A DNA stretch of 64,000 nucleotides from Tetraselmis striata (GCA_006384855.1 VCJN01000206.1:124001-188000); one strand, 5' to 3'; numbered from the stretch's first letter, positions 33,606 through 44,035 are shown. Notes: generated from the letters alone by a model not told the origin. Program-made: numbers and translations.

Positions 33606-34607
33606 GTGGTATCGGACATGACACCCGAGCATGCTGCAAGGTGGTTGGAGGCACGCGACACTGCACTGCGTGGAGGACTTGAAACTCGTGACCACATGTA
33701 CGTGGCATGGGAGACGGTGCTTCAACAAGCCGTCCGACGCTTCGAGGCGACAGCGCGGCTCACCAGGGTTGACTACACGCACCTCGACTTGACGCGCGTC
33801 TTTGCCGCAGCCGCGCATAGCGTCTGTGGTCTGTCTCCCCCACGCGTCAGTGTCACTCCACTGTCCTCGCCATCAGCGGAGCCCCAAGCCAACATTCATC
33901 CAGTGGACGTGGTGCAACATGGCGTCAAGCCTCTGGAGTCTTGGCGCCAACTGTTAGCGACATCTTCGGAACTTCAGCAGTTGCGAGAGGTGCAGCGCAG
34001 CGCATACCCTGACTACCCGGAGTATGACCGCCACAGTGCTTTCTACGTGGACTGCAAGTTGACCGTCATCGTCATTGGCGGCGTGCGCATCCAGATGGCC
34101 TTGTTAGACACCGGCTGCGACTACAACGGTGTGCACCGGCGCGTGGTGGATCGCATGAAGCCGGGCGAGGCGGACGCCACGTTGCAGTCCACGTCCATGC
34201 AAGGCATTGGCGGCAAGATGGAGATGCAGCGCCTTGTGGGGCGCATCTCCTACGTGATCAACCCGGACACTGATTGGGAGCGCAAGTTTGAGTGGCTATC
34301 GTTCGCCATTCTTGAAGGCGATCATCTTCCAGATGTCATCTTGTGCACATCCGTCATGGCACACCTTGGCATGGTCATCGATGTGGGGGGGCATACTGCC
34401 TCATACCGCCCTGATCCCCACGATCTCAGCCGCCACGTCGCTGTGTCGCTGAAGCATCACAACATGCCCAAGCTCCAAGTCCCGCGCAGGCTGCCGCACG
34501 AAACGCTGACCGTGTTGGCATCGGACGGCCCATCTCCCGGACTGCCGTCAGGAGTTGGGGGGGGGGGGGGGGGGGGGGGAAGGAGCCCGATGCCGCAGCC
34601 AACCTGA
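33606..34607 (+). CDS. Retropepsin-like aspartic protease (pol)
   Basis: The central part reads VRIQMALLDTGCDYNGVHRR, with the DTG active-site triad. It is followed about 80 residues later by DVILCTSVMAHLGMVIDVGG, the hydrophobic segment that precedes the conserved Gly of retropepsins. This matches the monomer-type proteases of LTR elements, which act as dimers to cut the polyprotein. The N-terminal 150 residues are not recognised. The frame ends at 34605-34607 soon after a run of about 20 G (34557-34579) coding polyglycine. Confidence 0.8.
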   Translation: MVSDMTPEHAARWLEARDTALRGGLETRDHMYVAWETVLQQAVRRFEATARLTRVDYTHLDLTRVFAAAAHSVCGLSPPRVSVTPLSSPSAEPQANIHPVDVVQHGVKPLESWRQLLATSSELQQLREVQRSAYPDYPEYDRHSAFYVDCKLTVIVIGGVRIQMALLDTGCDYNGVHRRVVDRMKPGEADATLQSTSMQGIGGKMEMQRLVGRISYVINPDTDWERKFEWLSFAILEGDHLPDVILCTSVMAHLGMVIDVGGHTASYRPDPHDLSRHVAVSLKHHNMPKLQVPRRLPHETLTVLASDGPSPGLPSGVGGGGGGGGRSPMPQPT

Positions 34608-34768
34608 CCTCTTCATTCTCCTTCAACAGCCGGATCGAGCTGCAACCGGACAACGTGTGCACCGACGCTGCAGTGCAGCCGGAGCAGCAGGACGACGACG
34701 TTGAGCTACCGGAGCTTGTAGCCGACTCAGATGACGAGGAGGACTTTGTGCCCTGTTGGGTATAGGAA

Positions 34769-35278
34769 GTGCCCGACCATGTTGCCAACGTCATTGCGTC
34801 ATGCTTCACCCTGCCCGCCAGTCCCATGGACGCCGACTCTGATAGCGATGTCTATGAGGAGCTGCCGGACCTGATGGAGGACTCAAGCGATGATGACGAT
34901 GTCTATGTGGAGCTCAACATCATGACACGGACGGAGCCGGAAGTCGAGGCAGCGCTTGATAGCAAACCACTGGCCGCGGGCGCGTGTTACGCCCTGCGCG
35001 CAGAGGGCCCCAGCGCCGACAATCTGCAAGAGCTGGACTGCCCATCAGACGATGAGGAGCTGGAGGATGGCACTGCAATGACATTGAAGGAACATGAGGA
35101 CGATATACCGGACTGGAGGGAGCTCCGGAGGCAGCGTCAAGCTGCCGGACGGCTGCACTTGAGCGGCCACACACTGGAGCGTTTGGCGCTCGCGCGCGCC
35201 GTGCCGCATTCGACGCCGGAGCTGACCTACATCATCGACTTCGACCGGACCGGAGGCAAGGAGGGACGCGCCAAGTAA
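34769..35278 (+). other. Acidic linker frame between protease and the extra ORF
   Basis: 170 residues rich in Asp and Glu (MDADSDSDVYEELPDLMED). The frame ends at TAA 35276-35278 and is the same frame as the 35288-37108 ORF and the reverse transcriptase, so it may be the N-terminal part of one pol product interrupted by stops. Confidence 0.5.
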
Positions 35279-35287
35279 GGGCTCTTC

Positions 35288-37108
35288 TTGTTCGCTGGCA
35301 TGCTGTCGGTGTTGTTCACCAACCTCGTCGACGGGTACCACTATGAGCTGATACAGATCGTGGATCGTATGCTCCGGAGCGTGGCTCATCGGCAGCGCCT
35401 GCTGCGACAGCTTGATTGGATGCATCAGCGGTGGCCCGTGCAACTTCCTCGCAATGCGTTCAAGTGCTTCTCTCTTAGCAACGAGTTGGAGCATGACGTG
35501 GAGCACATGACAGCACCAGCCATGATGAGGCACTTGCCGGAGCTGGACGAGCTACGCACTGAGCCTCCTTGTCATGACGTGTCATCGATCGGCATTCATC
35601 ATGGACTACGTGGTGCGCGTACTGGAGTGATAGTCCCGTTGGCAGAGGCGATGAGCGAGCTCAACTGCATGTTGGCCAAGGCACGAGGCGTCAAGGAGTA
35701 CTGGGCTGCTCCCGCGCTGTATGGATACCGGTACGTTATTGCGAATGTGATACCGGCTACGCCGAGCCGGCGCATCCCTGAGGTGCAGGAGTTCATCGAC
35801 TTCATGGCCCGTGTTTTTGGCGAGCCCAACGCTTATCATGCCCACAAATGTGGAGACGCCTCTCTTCGCTCTGCTTTGTGGTGGACCAACACCTTCACTC
35901 AGCACTACTACCAGGCTGTGCAACACGAGTTTGAGCGGCCGCCGCGCGAGACCTACGCGCAGATTGTGGAGCGTTGCAGCGGTGGGCTGCTTCGCGCTCA
36001 AGTGGCAACGCCCACACGCCCAGGCACAATGTTGGGGGGGCTCAACGTTGCCGGTCGGCGCATGACTTATGCGCCCAAGTCAGTCAGCACGCCCAACACG
36101 CGGACTCCGCGCCTCCGACCTGGGGGGGCACCCGGCTCAGGAATGGTGAAGGTTGTTGGCATCGACCCGCCGCAATACCGTCCGTCATCAGCCGTCATGC
36201 GTGAGGCGTGCCTTCTCGACATAGACTATGCTGGCTTTTACACTCGGCAGGAGCTAGGCTTTACTGAGGAGGAGATGGTGATTGCCATCGGAAATGTTTG
36301 TGCGCCGACATCGGTGTCGGTCATGAACCGGTGTGCTGTCGCCTATGCGCACGAGCGCATACATCAACATATGCTGCAAGCTGTTTGTGCAGCGACGATT
36401 GAGGAGGACGCCCCTGCCGGCGCAGCAGTTGAAGATCATTCGGTCAACACGCAAGAGCTGCGCGCCGCACAACACGAGCTCCGCCGCTCAACTGCTGCCG
36501 CCGTGGAGGCAGAGATGGAGCATGCCATCAACATGGCTACACTCAAGCAAGGCACTAGGGTGAAACCTTCTGACAACCCACGCACAGCAGCGCGAGTGAC
36601 CAAGGCGGGGCGCCGTTGGCTGGAGGAGCAGCGCCAAGCGACTCGAGCGACGGAGCGGGAGGTCGCCAAGGCTCGGCGCCGAGTGTTGGCAGCTGACCAC
36701 ACAGCCCGAGTTGTTGCCGGCGGTCAGAAGGCTGCCAAACCAAGACCCCGTCGAGGTAGAGCTGCTACCGGACGCAAGACTGTCAGCGCGGCGTTGGCAC
36801 TTCTAATGTGGCTAGCCCTTTTGGGCCCCGCGTGCTTCGTCGCCGTTGGCGTCGGTTCGCGTGCTGGCGCTGGACTGATGGCATTTGTCTTTGGTGGAGC
36901 GCAAGAGCGTCCTGCGTGGGCCACATCACATGTGGACGGTGTTGACGACAAAGCTGCAGCGGACGGATGGAGTCGACGCAGTAAGGCAGCTCTCGTGAAG
37001 TGCTATGCCGCATACGCCAACGAGAAGCATCTCGGTAAGGAATCACCGACGGTGAAGGTAACGAGCAAGCTCATCAACCCCAAGGACTGCAAGCAGCCTC
37101 ATCACTAG
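35288..37108 (+). CDS. Extra retrotransposon ORF with C-terminal membrane segment
   Basis: 606 codons with no family I recognise, located between protease and reverse transcriptase. The first half is mixed helical (NAFKCFSLSNELEHDVEHM; YRYVIANVIPATPSRRIPEV). The second half has Ala/Arg/Glu-rich, coiled-coil-like sequence, then a basic patch KPRPRRGRAATGRK. This is followed by a hydrophobic stretch at about 36781-36860 (SAALALLMWLALLGPACFVA) that would span a membrane, and a short polar tail. It shares the frame of the downstream reverse transcriptase, separated by TAG codons at 37106 and 37124. Envelope-like ORFs usually lie after integrase, so the position is odd. It may instead be an extended pol linker. 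Function unknown. Confidence 0.65.
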   Translation: MFAGMLSVLFTNLVDGYHYELIQIVDRMLRSVAHRQRLLRQLDWMHQRWPVQLPRNAFKCFSLSNELEHDVEHMTAPAMMRHLPELDELRTEPPCHDVSSIGIHHGLRGARTGVIVPLAEAMSELNCMLAKARGVKEYWAAPALYGYRYVIANVIPATPSRRIPEVQEFIDFMARVFGEPNAYHAHKCGDASLRSALWWTNTFTQHYYQAVQHEFERPPRETYAQIVERCSGGLLRAQVATPTRPGTMLGGLNVAGRRMTYAPKSVSTPNTRTPRLRPGGAPGSGMVKVVGIDPPQYRPSSAVMREACLLDIDYAGFYTRQELGFTEEEMVIAIGNVCAPTSVSVMNRCAVAYAHERIHQHMLQAVCAATIEEDAPAGAAVEDHSVNTQELRAAQHELRRSTAAAVEAEMEHAINMATLKQGTRVKPSDNPRTAARVTKAGRRWLEEQRQATRATEREVAKARRRVLAADHTARVVAGGQKAAKPRPRRGRAATGRKTVSAALALLMWLALLGPACFVAVGVGSRAGAGLMAFVFGGAQERPAWATSHVDGVDDKAAADGWSRRSKAALVKCYAAYANEKHLGKESPTVKVTSKLINPKDCKQPHH

Positions 37109-37153
37109 GCGATATCGGAAGACTAGAAGGACAAGGAGGGCTTCGCAGCACTG

Positions 37154-38593
37154 ATGGACTCAGACACGGAGTGGTACGCGTGGGGTCTGGACGACTTGCG
37201 TGCCGTTGACGCCGAGCCCTATGACTTCCAGCTGGTCGACTGCAACCCTGTCTTTAAGCGCCAGTATCACCTTGCCCATCGAGAGCAAGAGTGGGCTAAC
37301 GATTGGGTCAAGAAGTTGGAGAAGGCAGGCATCGTGGGCGAGATCGAGAGCCCTTATGCTGAACCAGTCATCGTGGCGCCGAAGAAGGACGAGCATGGCG
37401 CCTGGACCGATCTTCGCTATGCGGTGGACTATCGTGGGCTCAACGAGCGTACCATCCGCGATCAATACCCGTGTCCGACTGCGGACGAGCTCATGACGCG
37501 CATGGAAGGAGCTTCACGATTCACCGCGACTGATTGCACGAAGGCGTTTCATCATCGCCGAGTGTCGGACAAGCCGTCCGGACCCGATGGATTGTCAGCG
37601 CAGCACCGCTTCGCGTTCCATGCAGGCAATCGGCTGCTAACCTCCAAACGCATACCCTTCGGACACAAGAACTGTGTGGCAGCATGGCAGCGCGTTGTGG
37701 ATCAAGCGCTCGCTGGTTTGGACTTCACAGTCGCCTTCGCGGACGATGTATTGATTTTCAGTCATGACGATGAGCAGGAGCACGTGCGGCGTGTGCGCAT
37801 TGTGTTTGATCGACTCAAGGCCCGGGGAGTACATGTCTCTCCACCCAAGACACGTCTCGGACTGTCACGAGTGACCTTTGTTGGTCATATTGTCAGCGGA
37901 GCAGGCGTGGAGCTTATGGCTGACAAGGTGGAGGCCATCAACTCTCTTCCGGCGCCGATGAATGTCAGTGATGTGCGCCATTTCCTCGGGATGGCCACCT
38001 ACTACTGCCGTTTCTTGGAGAGCTTCTCGCTCGTGAAGGCACCCTTGACAGCTTTGACCAAGAAGGATGCGCCATGGAAATGGGGCGCAGCCGAGCAGCA
38101 ATCCTTCGACGCCATCAAGGCCATGCTGGTTTCGGCGCCGGTGCTGCGCCATCCTGATTGGCGTCGATCGTTTGTGATGCACACCGATTGGTCTTGTCGG
38201 GGCGTGCCAACACATATTAGGGGCGCATATTAGGGTCACATAATAGGGGCGTGCCTTTCGCACGTGGACGACAATGGCGTGGAGTATGCCGTGTCTTTTG
38301 CGTCGCGCATGAACACCCTAGTGGAGGCAGACCTGTCTAGCTACGAGGGAGAGGTCGGCGCGGTCGTGTGGGTTGTTCAACGCTTCTTCTACTACCTGTA
38401 TGGCAAGCACTTCCAGCTCATCACTGACTGCAAGGCCATGGAGTGGCTGCGGACGACAGCAAGGCTGCGAGGCAAGCATGCTGGGTGGAGCCTCATCCTT
38501 GCGGAGTATGACTTCAGTATCAAGCACCGTCCGGCAAGGACAACACCGTGCCGGACTTGCTCAGTCGGCGTCCAATGCCTGGGGAGCCAGTAA
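37154..38593 (+). pseudogene. Reverse transcriptase and RNase H (pol)
   Basis: Reverse transcriptase motifs in order: YAEPVIVAPKKD, DLRYAVDYRGLNERT, FTATDCTKAFHH, RIPFGHKNCVAAWQ (family form PFGLxNAPA), VAFADDVLIFS with catalytic Asp pair as FADD, and VTFVGHIVSG. The connection has LGMATYYCRFLESFS. RNase H begins SFVMHTDWS and resumes at IGACLSHVDDNGVEYAVSFA after a short insertion carrying TAG (38231-38233), then has YLYGKHFQLITDCKAMEWL. A one-base shift near 38530 separates it from the expected end, DNTVPDLLSRRP, which is in the next frame. Confidence 0.93.
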
Positions 38594-40248
38594 AGGCCAC
38601 CTCAGACGCCGCCGGCACCACCACTGCCATCGCCACTCAGAGGAGGTCGCCAGCCGCGATGGCAGATGCGTCAGCTATGTTTGGTGGCTGCACACCCAGC
38701 AAGTGCCTTGGAAGGACGCCCGCGCTACCCTCAGCACACGCAGCGTTTGCAACACAGTGTATCGCAATGGCCTTCACGGCAGGTGTCTACGCTAGCCAGG
38801 AGCTTCATTGGCCTACCCGGGACGTGTGGAGCAGCCCCGTGGCTATCTCTTACCTGCGAGGTGAGACCACGCCAGCCGACGTGTCAGTGGAGGTGTGGCA
38901 GCAGCTTGTGCGCCGCTGCGCCAAGTACAGCTGGCACAACGACAAGGTGTGGCTGCACACTGGAGACACTGCCCGTGAGGTGCCCAAGCCTGAAGAGCGA
39001 CCGGACGCGATTCGCCGAGTGCACGCCAGCATCGGCCACCTTGGCCGGGACCGCACTTACCAAGTGTTGGCCCGCCACTTTGTATGGCCGGGTATGCACA
39101 AAGACGTCGGCGCCATGGTCAGGCAGTGCCGCGCATGCGATCGCGTCAAAGCGTCGTTCAACCAGAAGCACGATCGTCTCAAGCCCATGCCACTGTTTGG
39201 GCTCTTCTATCGCTTCAGCGTGGACTCAGCCGGACCGCTGCCGACTAGCAGCGAGGGCCACAAGTACGTGATCGTCATAGTGGAGTCCTTCAGCAAGTGG
39301 ATCGAGCTGGTGCCTGTCCGCGACCTCGAGGCGTCTACGACTGCCAAAGCGTTCCATGAGCGCGTGTTGGCCCGTTATGGAGCACCCGTGGAGGTTGTCA
39401 CAGACAATGGCACTGAATACCAAGGCGCGTTCCGCGAGCAATTGGAGCGCCATGGCATTCAACCCGTGGACATTCCGCCGGGGCATCCCCAAGCCAACGG
39501 CATGGCCGAGCGCATCGTTCAAGTCTTGAAGGTGGCACTTCGGAAAGTTGGCACCTCGGCACTGCCTCTTGGCACTCGTGGATGCCAGTGATCGAGTTTG
39601 GCTATCGTGTCAGCAAGCAAGCAACGACCGGCTACATCCCGTACTTTCTTTTGTTTGGCCGTGATCATGTGGCGCCGGACCAAGTCAGCGCGCTGTTGGA
39701 GGGGCCAGTCGACATGGACAACGACATTGCAGTCATCAACCTAATCACACAGCGGGCTGATATGCTGAGGGCTGCCATACCTAAGGCATTCGAGAGGGCG
39801 TTGCAAGCTCAACAGCACGATGTGGTGCGCTACCGCAAGGTTCGGCGCGGCGATGTGCAACCTCGGCGCCACCACTTCGGGATCGGCAGCTACGTCTACG
39901 TGGCCCAGCCCCCGCTCAACACCCTAGAAGTCCGTACCGCCCGCATTATTCTGCGTGTTGTGGAGATCTTGGAGTCCGGATGGCTGCGTTTGTCCGGATC
40001 CGACGGCAACGAGATTCAAGTGCACATGGACAACTGCGCGCCGTGCCACTTGTCCAACCTTACTTGTGCCAGCGCGGTACGGCCGCGGCATGCCAGCATG
40101 CAAAGGTTGCGGCAGCGACAGCATTGCAGCCCCACGACTCATCTGCGACAAGTGCCAAGCCATGTGGCATGTGGCGTGCGCCAAGGCAGAGTTACATCCT
40201 GGCGAGGAGTGGCTATGCCCGGACTGCGCGCTGCCACTACGCCGCTAA
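38548..40248 (+). pseudogene. Integrase with C-terminal PHD finger (pol), frame-broken
   Basis: Frame 38548-39591 holds the HHCC zinc-binding module (RRVHASIGHLGRDRTYQVL ... VRQCRACDRVK) and the catalytic core: VDSAGPLP, EVVTDNGTEYQGAF, HPQANGMAERIVQVLK (D, D, E). Near 39560 the reading moves to the 39582 frame (SWMPVIEFGYRVSK, PYFLLFGRDHV). It continues through a GPY/F-like region, FGIGSYVYVAQPPLN and RILRVVEILESGWLRL-like sequence, to about 40065. A second shift leads to a PHD finger: ACKGCGSDSIAAPRLICDKC, MWHVACAKAELHPGEEW, LCPDC, then TAA near 40246-40248. PHD fingers read histone tails, so this would be a chromatin-targeting module. Confidence 0.88.
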
Positions 40249-40444
40249 CGCTGCAGCATGATATGTTGCCTCCAAACATGCCATCTTCGACAACAATCAT
40301 CAGCCAACATCATCTATTCTTCATATCGTCGGCCGCGCACTTCCGTCTTGGACTCAACACCTATGGAGTTGAGTGGGGGGGAGTATGCACTGCGGCGCCG
40401 ACAGTGTACCATCACCATCCCATTTCTCTTTTTCCTGCGACAAT

Positions 40445-41505
40445 TGTCACAGCGTACAACGTTTCAACGTACGCATGCGCGCGTACGGGGACTTGCTTAC
40501 TTGGCATACCGGCGAATACTCGTCGCCTGTCATACGGGTATCACTTTTAGTACTGGCAGTACTGCGTTGTATGTGTATCCTTGATGTCCAAGCAAGCAGT
40601 CACCCATGGCGCAACGACCAACTGTCTGTCGCTCAACTCTCACACTTAGAACCACCGACAGACCTAGGGCCCGTACCAACGGCTAACTGCCGCCAACCAC
40701 GGCGCCCGTGCAGACCAATAGCGCGTGGGGAGGCCTAGGGGCTTAGTCGGCTCGCGCGCCCGCGGGATGCTTTAGCATCCTGTCGGCACGCTGCCCGCCC
40801 ACTCTTTGGCTTTCCAAACGTCTCATCCCCACCCATCTTGTAACCACGCTACTACACCACAAACACCTCGGCTCTGTGCACATCACACATGCACGTGCCT
40901 CGTCTATTGCTGTCCTTCAAGGGCAGTACAACATGCTGTCGAGCTGCAAGTGATATCGCGCAGCAAGCAACGGTGGTGAGTCGCGGTTACGCCTGTGTTG
41001 TTCGCGTCGTGACGCCGGTCTTGCTTTTACCTCATGTGAACCCGTCGTACCGACTGCCTGGACTTGTCGACCGACCGACCGATTGATTAGCGTACCGAAC
41101 GTGCCTGATCAGCACTGGCTTGCTTGATGCCATATGCGAGCAGTCGATATTGCGCGTCGTCGTCGAGTCTTGTCGTGATACCGTACGCGTACGCATGTGC
41201 GCGCGTGCGGGCACTCGTAGTCCATTCGCGAGAGGCATGTCGTGCGGCAAAGGGTGAGGAGTGCTTGACGTATTTCGCGTCGATCGACCACACACACACA
41301 CACACACACACCTCTGTCACGCCGAGTAATCAAGCAACTCGCACGCGTGCGTAGTGCCGGCCAATAGGCTAGGGCCGATGGCACTGTGAGACGTACTTCT
41401 ACTGGAGTCACAGGAACAGAGGCCAAGAGTCAGCAAGTCTTAGACAGAGACTTAGAGGCCAGGACACGTACATAAGACCACATGCCAAAGAGTATGTTAG
41501 GCGAT
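40445..41505 (+). repeat. 3' LTR
   Basis: Starts TGTCACAGCGTAC as the 5' LTR does. Homology ends at 41505. No polypurine tract directly abuts it; the nearest purine run is at about 40371-40383, 60 bases upstream. Confidence 0.95.
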
Positions 41506-41508
41506 AGT

Positions 41509-41573
41509 GTGCAGTGCGCGCGGCGTCGACAGTTTACCATCACCATCCCATTTCTCTTTTGCCTGCGGCAAAT
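41509..41573 (+). repeat. Second copy of the pre-LTR internal segment
   Basis: This stretch matches 40380-40444, just upstream of the 3' LTR: CGACAGTTTACCATCACCAT followed by CCCATTTCTCTTTT. The 3' LTR is therefore flanked on both sides by the same ~65 bp. Confidence 0.85.
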
Positions 41574-41576
41574 CAA

Positions 41577-42310
41577 AACTACAAGCCGCGTAAAGGCGGG
41601 CCGCTGACTACTGGTGTGCATTACAAAAGGCCAGTAGTAAACCCATCGCTAAACGCAGTACTGTATGAAAATATCAGCACTATAAGCCGCCTAAAAGCGG
41701 CCCGCATCCCGCAGCACGAGGCCGCGCCGGCCGGGCCGGTCGTCAGGTCTACGGGGCGGGCACGGCGCGAAACGCCAAGCCCGCCGCGTGTACCGGAACC
41801 GGACGCCGGACGCCGTCGTTCGACCGTCGCCCGTCCGTCGACGGACGCCGGGCCCCGGGTCGGCGGACGCGGGGCTGTATATGTGAGTGACATGTGGCGG
41901 CTACCCCATACCGGTACTGTGTTGATTTGGTTGCAATTTGCTTTGTTGATTTTGTAGTACTACAGGGGACGACGTCTCGCTGAATCGGCAGTAAAAACGC
42001 GCTGGGGTACCGCGTTATTTTGGCGTATCAGACGACGAATATCAAGCGTGCCTGGGCTAGAATAATACACGCGCGTCCATTCAGAAACATGCCGTACTCG
42101 TACCTGTACCGTGAAATCAAACGACCGAATACCAAACGTATAACGGTTCATTCACGAAGACGCAGCACCCGTGTAGGAGGAGGAGGAGGAGGAGGAGGCC
42201 TCAAATAACGTTATAAAAACGCGGTGCGACCGGTATTTCTTCGCGCACATTGCGGTTAATTTCGGACAACCTCCTCCGTTTTCTCCGCTCAACCCAAGAG
42301 GTAGGAGAAT
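41577..42310 (+). repeat. GC-rich repeat family, copy A
   Basis: Matches 44782-45800 in the same orientation. Blocks: AAGCCGCCTAAAAGCGGCCC, GGGCCGGTCGTCAGGTCTAC, CGTCGCCCGTCCGTCGACGG, CGGTACCGCGTTATTTTGGC form, CGTGCCTGGGCTAGAAT and CTCAACCCAAGAGGTAGG. No ORF of note. A GGA microsatellite lies at 42176-42199. Confidence 0.85.
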
Positions 42311-42393
42311 ATCGCTCGCGGGGGTAGAACATCTAGGATGTGATGTTCCAGGGTGCACTGACACATTAGCGGCAAGGCAACCACTAAGGGTGC

Positions 42394-43788
42394 CAGGGTC
42401 AGTTATACGCGGACGACGCTGTTGGTATCACAGGCTCGTTCGATAACCTGCATGCCATGTTCGCCCACTTCTCGCAGTGGGCGGAGGATCATTTTATGGG
42501 GTTTGGGGTACTTAAGTGTGGGGTGATGGCATTAGGCCGATATTCCGACGAGACCGCGTTACGCGAACAAGCTGCCCGATGGCAGCTTGGGGGGGAACGG
42601 GTACCGGTTGTAAATGAATATAGGTACTTGGGTACGGTCATTAAGTCGGATTTAGGTATGCAACACATAGTAGACGACCGGGTTAAGAAGGGTAAACGCG
42701 CTATTGAGGCGCTCGATTCGGTGATAGTCGGTGGACGGGACATAATCCCTATTAATGTGCGTGTGTCGGTTTTTAAAACCTGTGTACTGCCGGTTTTAAC
42801 TTATGGGTGTGAAGTATGGGGCATGGATAGAACTAGCGGCGCAAATAAATTACAAATTGTACTCAATCAGTGCTTGCGTTGCCTCATTGGGGTAGGTAAA
42901 AACTCCCCTGGGGTAGCCACTGCACCGATGATGCGGGAATTGGATATTGCGCTCATAGAGGCTACGGCCGCTGCGGCACGGGCTCGGGCGTTCCTTAAAG
43001 CATCCGACTTGAATACATGTATAACCTATTTAGTAGATCAGCCAAGTCGGGCGCGCCCTAACACGTGGACGTCGGGGACTGTGCGGTGGTTAGATCGACT
43101 AGCTAGGGCAAACGTAGGGCTAGCTGAGGGGGCGCACCTTCCACTTGAGTGGAGGTCACTAGCCGCGCGCGATGCCGCTAAACTAGTAAAGGCATCGGTG
43201 TGGGCGCGTTACGAATCGTCGGTATCGTTAGCACGCAATAACACCTGGGGTATATATGTCCAGGCGTCCTATGCGTCAAACCCGTTGCCACAGTACGGTG
43301 TGGGTATCCCCGCGGGGGTTGTGGCCGGGTTGCACATTATGATACAATTATGCACCCGAGTATTTCCCACTGCCCGCCGATTGGCCCGGATTCATGCCAT
43401 GCCTGAGCGGTTCCTTGAACACTGCCCTGCATGTGGCGGAGGTGAATCTGAGACTATCGAACATATGTTGGTGGAGTGCCCGCGGTGGGGGTATCACCGT
43501 CATAATTTTGGGTTGTTAGTTCCGGAGTTCAGGGATTTTATTAGTAGTCAGGTTAGTGCGTCAACACCTGAGGACTTAACTGCCTTTATTTTGGGCGGGG
43601 TCCCCCCCTCCCTTCACGGCGCCCTGGATTTTACTGGGAATGGGAAAATTTTCCAGCTATGGCGTCGGGCCCTCCCTCACATTGCCTTTTTTGTTGCACA
43701 TGTATCGCACTCCCGAAATGCTTTGCTCCGCGGGTTGGGGCTTGCCCCAACTCGCATTACTCGAATGGGCCGACGCCCAAACGGGTAG
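42394..43788 (+). CDS. LINE reverse transcriptase, C-terminal two fifths
   Basis: An uninterrupted frame follows a stop at 42385. It starts QGQLYADDAVGITG, with the YADD catalytic pair, then MGFGVLKCGVM and NEYRYLGTVIKSDLG (the YLG motif), FKTCVLPVLTYGCEVWGMDR, and a C-terminal zinc-finger motif CPACGGGESETIEHM with downstream LVECPRW. These are typical of LINE ORF2 in algae and animals. The endonuclease and the RT fingers/palm start are missing, so it cannot act alone. The absence of stops over 465 codons suggests recent insertion. Confidence 0.92.
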   Translation, partial: QGQLYADDAVGITGSFDNLHAMFAHFSQWAEDHFMGFGVLKCGVMALGRYSDETALREQAARWQLGGERVPVVNEYRYLGTVIKSDLGMQHIVDDRVKKGKRAIEALDSVIVGGRDIIPINVRVSVFKTCVLPVLTYGCEVWGMDRTSGANKLQIVLNQCLRCLIGVGKNSPGVATAPMMRELDIALIEATAAAARARAFLKASDLNTCITYLVDQPSRARPNTWTSGTVRWLDRLARANVGLAEGAHLPLEWRSLAARDAAKLVKASVWARYESSVSLARNNTWGIYVQASYASNPLPQYGVGIPAGVVAGLHIMIQLCTRVFPTARRLARIHAMPERFLEHCPACGGGESETIEHMLVECPRWGYHRHNFGLLVPEFRDFISSQVSASTPEDLTAFILGGVPPSLHGALDFTGNGKIFQLWRRALPHIAFFVAHVSHSRNALLRGLGLAPTRITRMGRRPNG

Positions 43789-44035
43789 GGCGGACCTTTC
43801 GTGGTCAGTGCCGGGTATTTTGATGGCAGTGTTTTAGACGGTTATCCAACAGTGTTGGAAATTCCGTCACTGGCCTCCAATTAGTCTTGCGAAATGCTTC
43901 GGCAATTTGCTTGATGACTATAACGGAGCGTCGCCTACCCAGGGCTTTCCGTAACTGGATTGCTGCCTAAACGGCCGTCGTAGAGACGCTGCAAGGGTTT
44001 CACTGGTGCCAGTCCTGTCCCGGGGGCGGAAAAAA
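42394..44035 (+). mobile_element. 5'-truncated LINE (non-LTR retrotransposon)
   Basis: Begins abruptly inside the reverse transcriptase catalytic region, runs through the C-terminal domain, and ends in a ~230 bp 3' tail finishing in an A run (44026-44035). The tail recurs at 24505-24745 and 49962-50070, which marks it as the family's 3' end. Confidence 0.9.

Larger units (their letters stand above)
29934..41505 (+). mobile_element. Ty3-like LTR retrotransposon
   Basis: Two ~1.05 kb direct repeats (29934-30983 and 40445-41505) enclose about 9.5 kb. In order: gag-like ORFs with RGG-rich and Cys/His segments, an aspartic protease, an extra ORF with a membrane segment, reverse transcriptase, RNase H, integrase with HHCC and DDE motifs, and a PHD finger. 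The order RT, RNase H, integrase places it with Ty3/gypsy (Metaviridae-like) elements. The frames are broken several times. No target-site duplication is evident: ATATC precedes the left LTR and AGTGT follows the right one. Confidence 0.96.
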
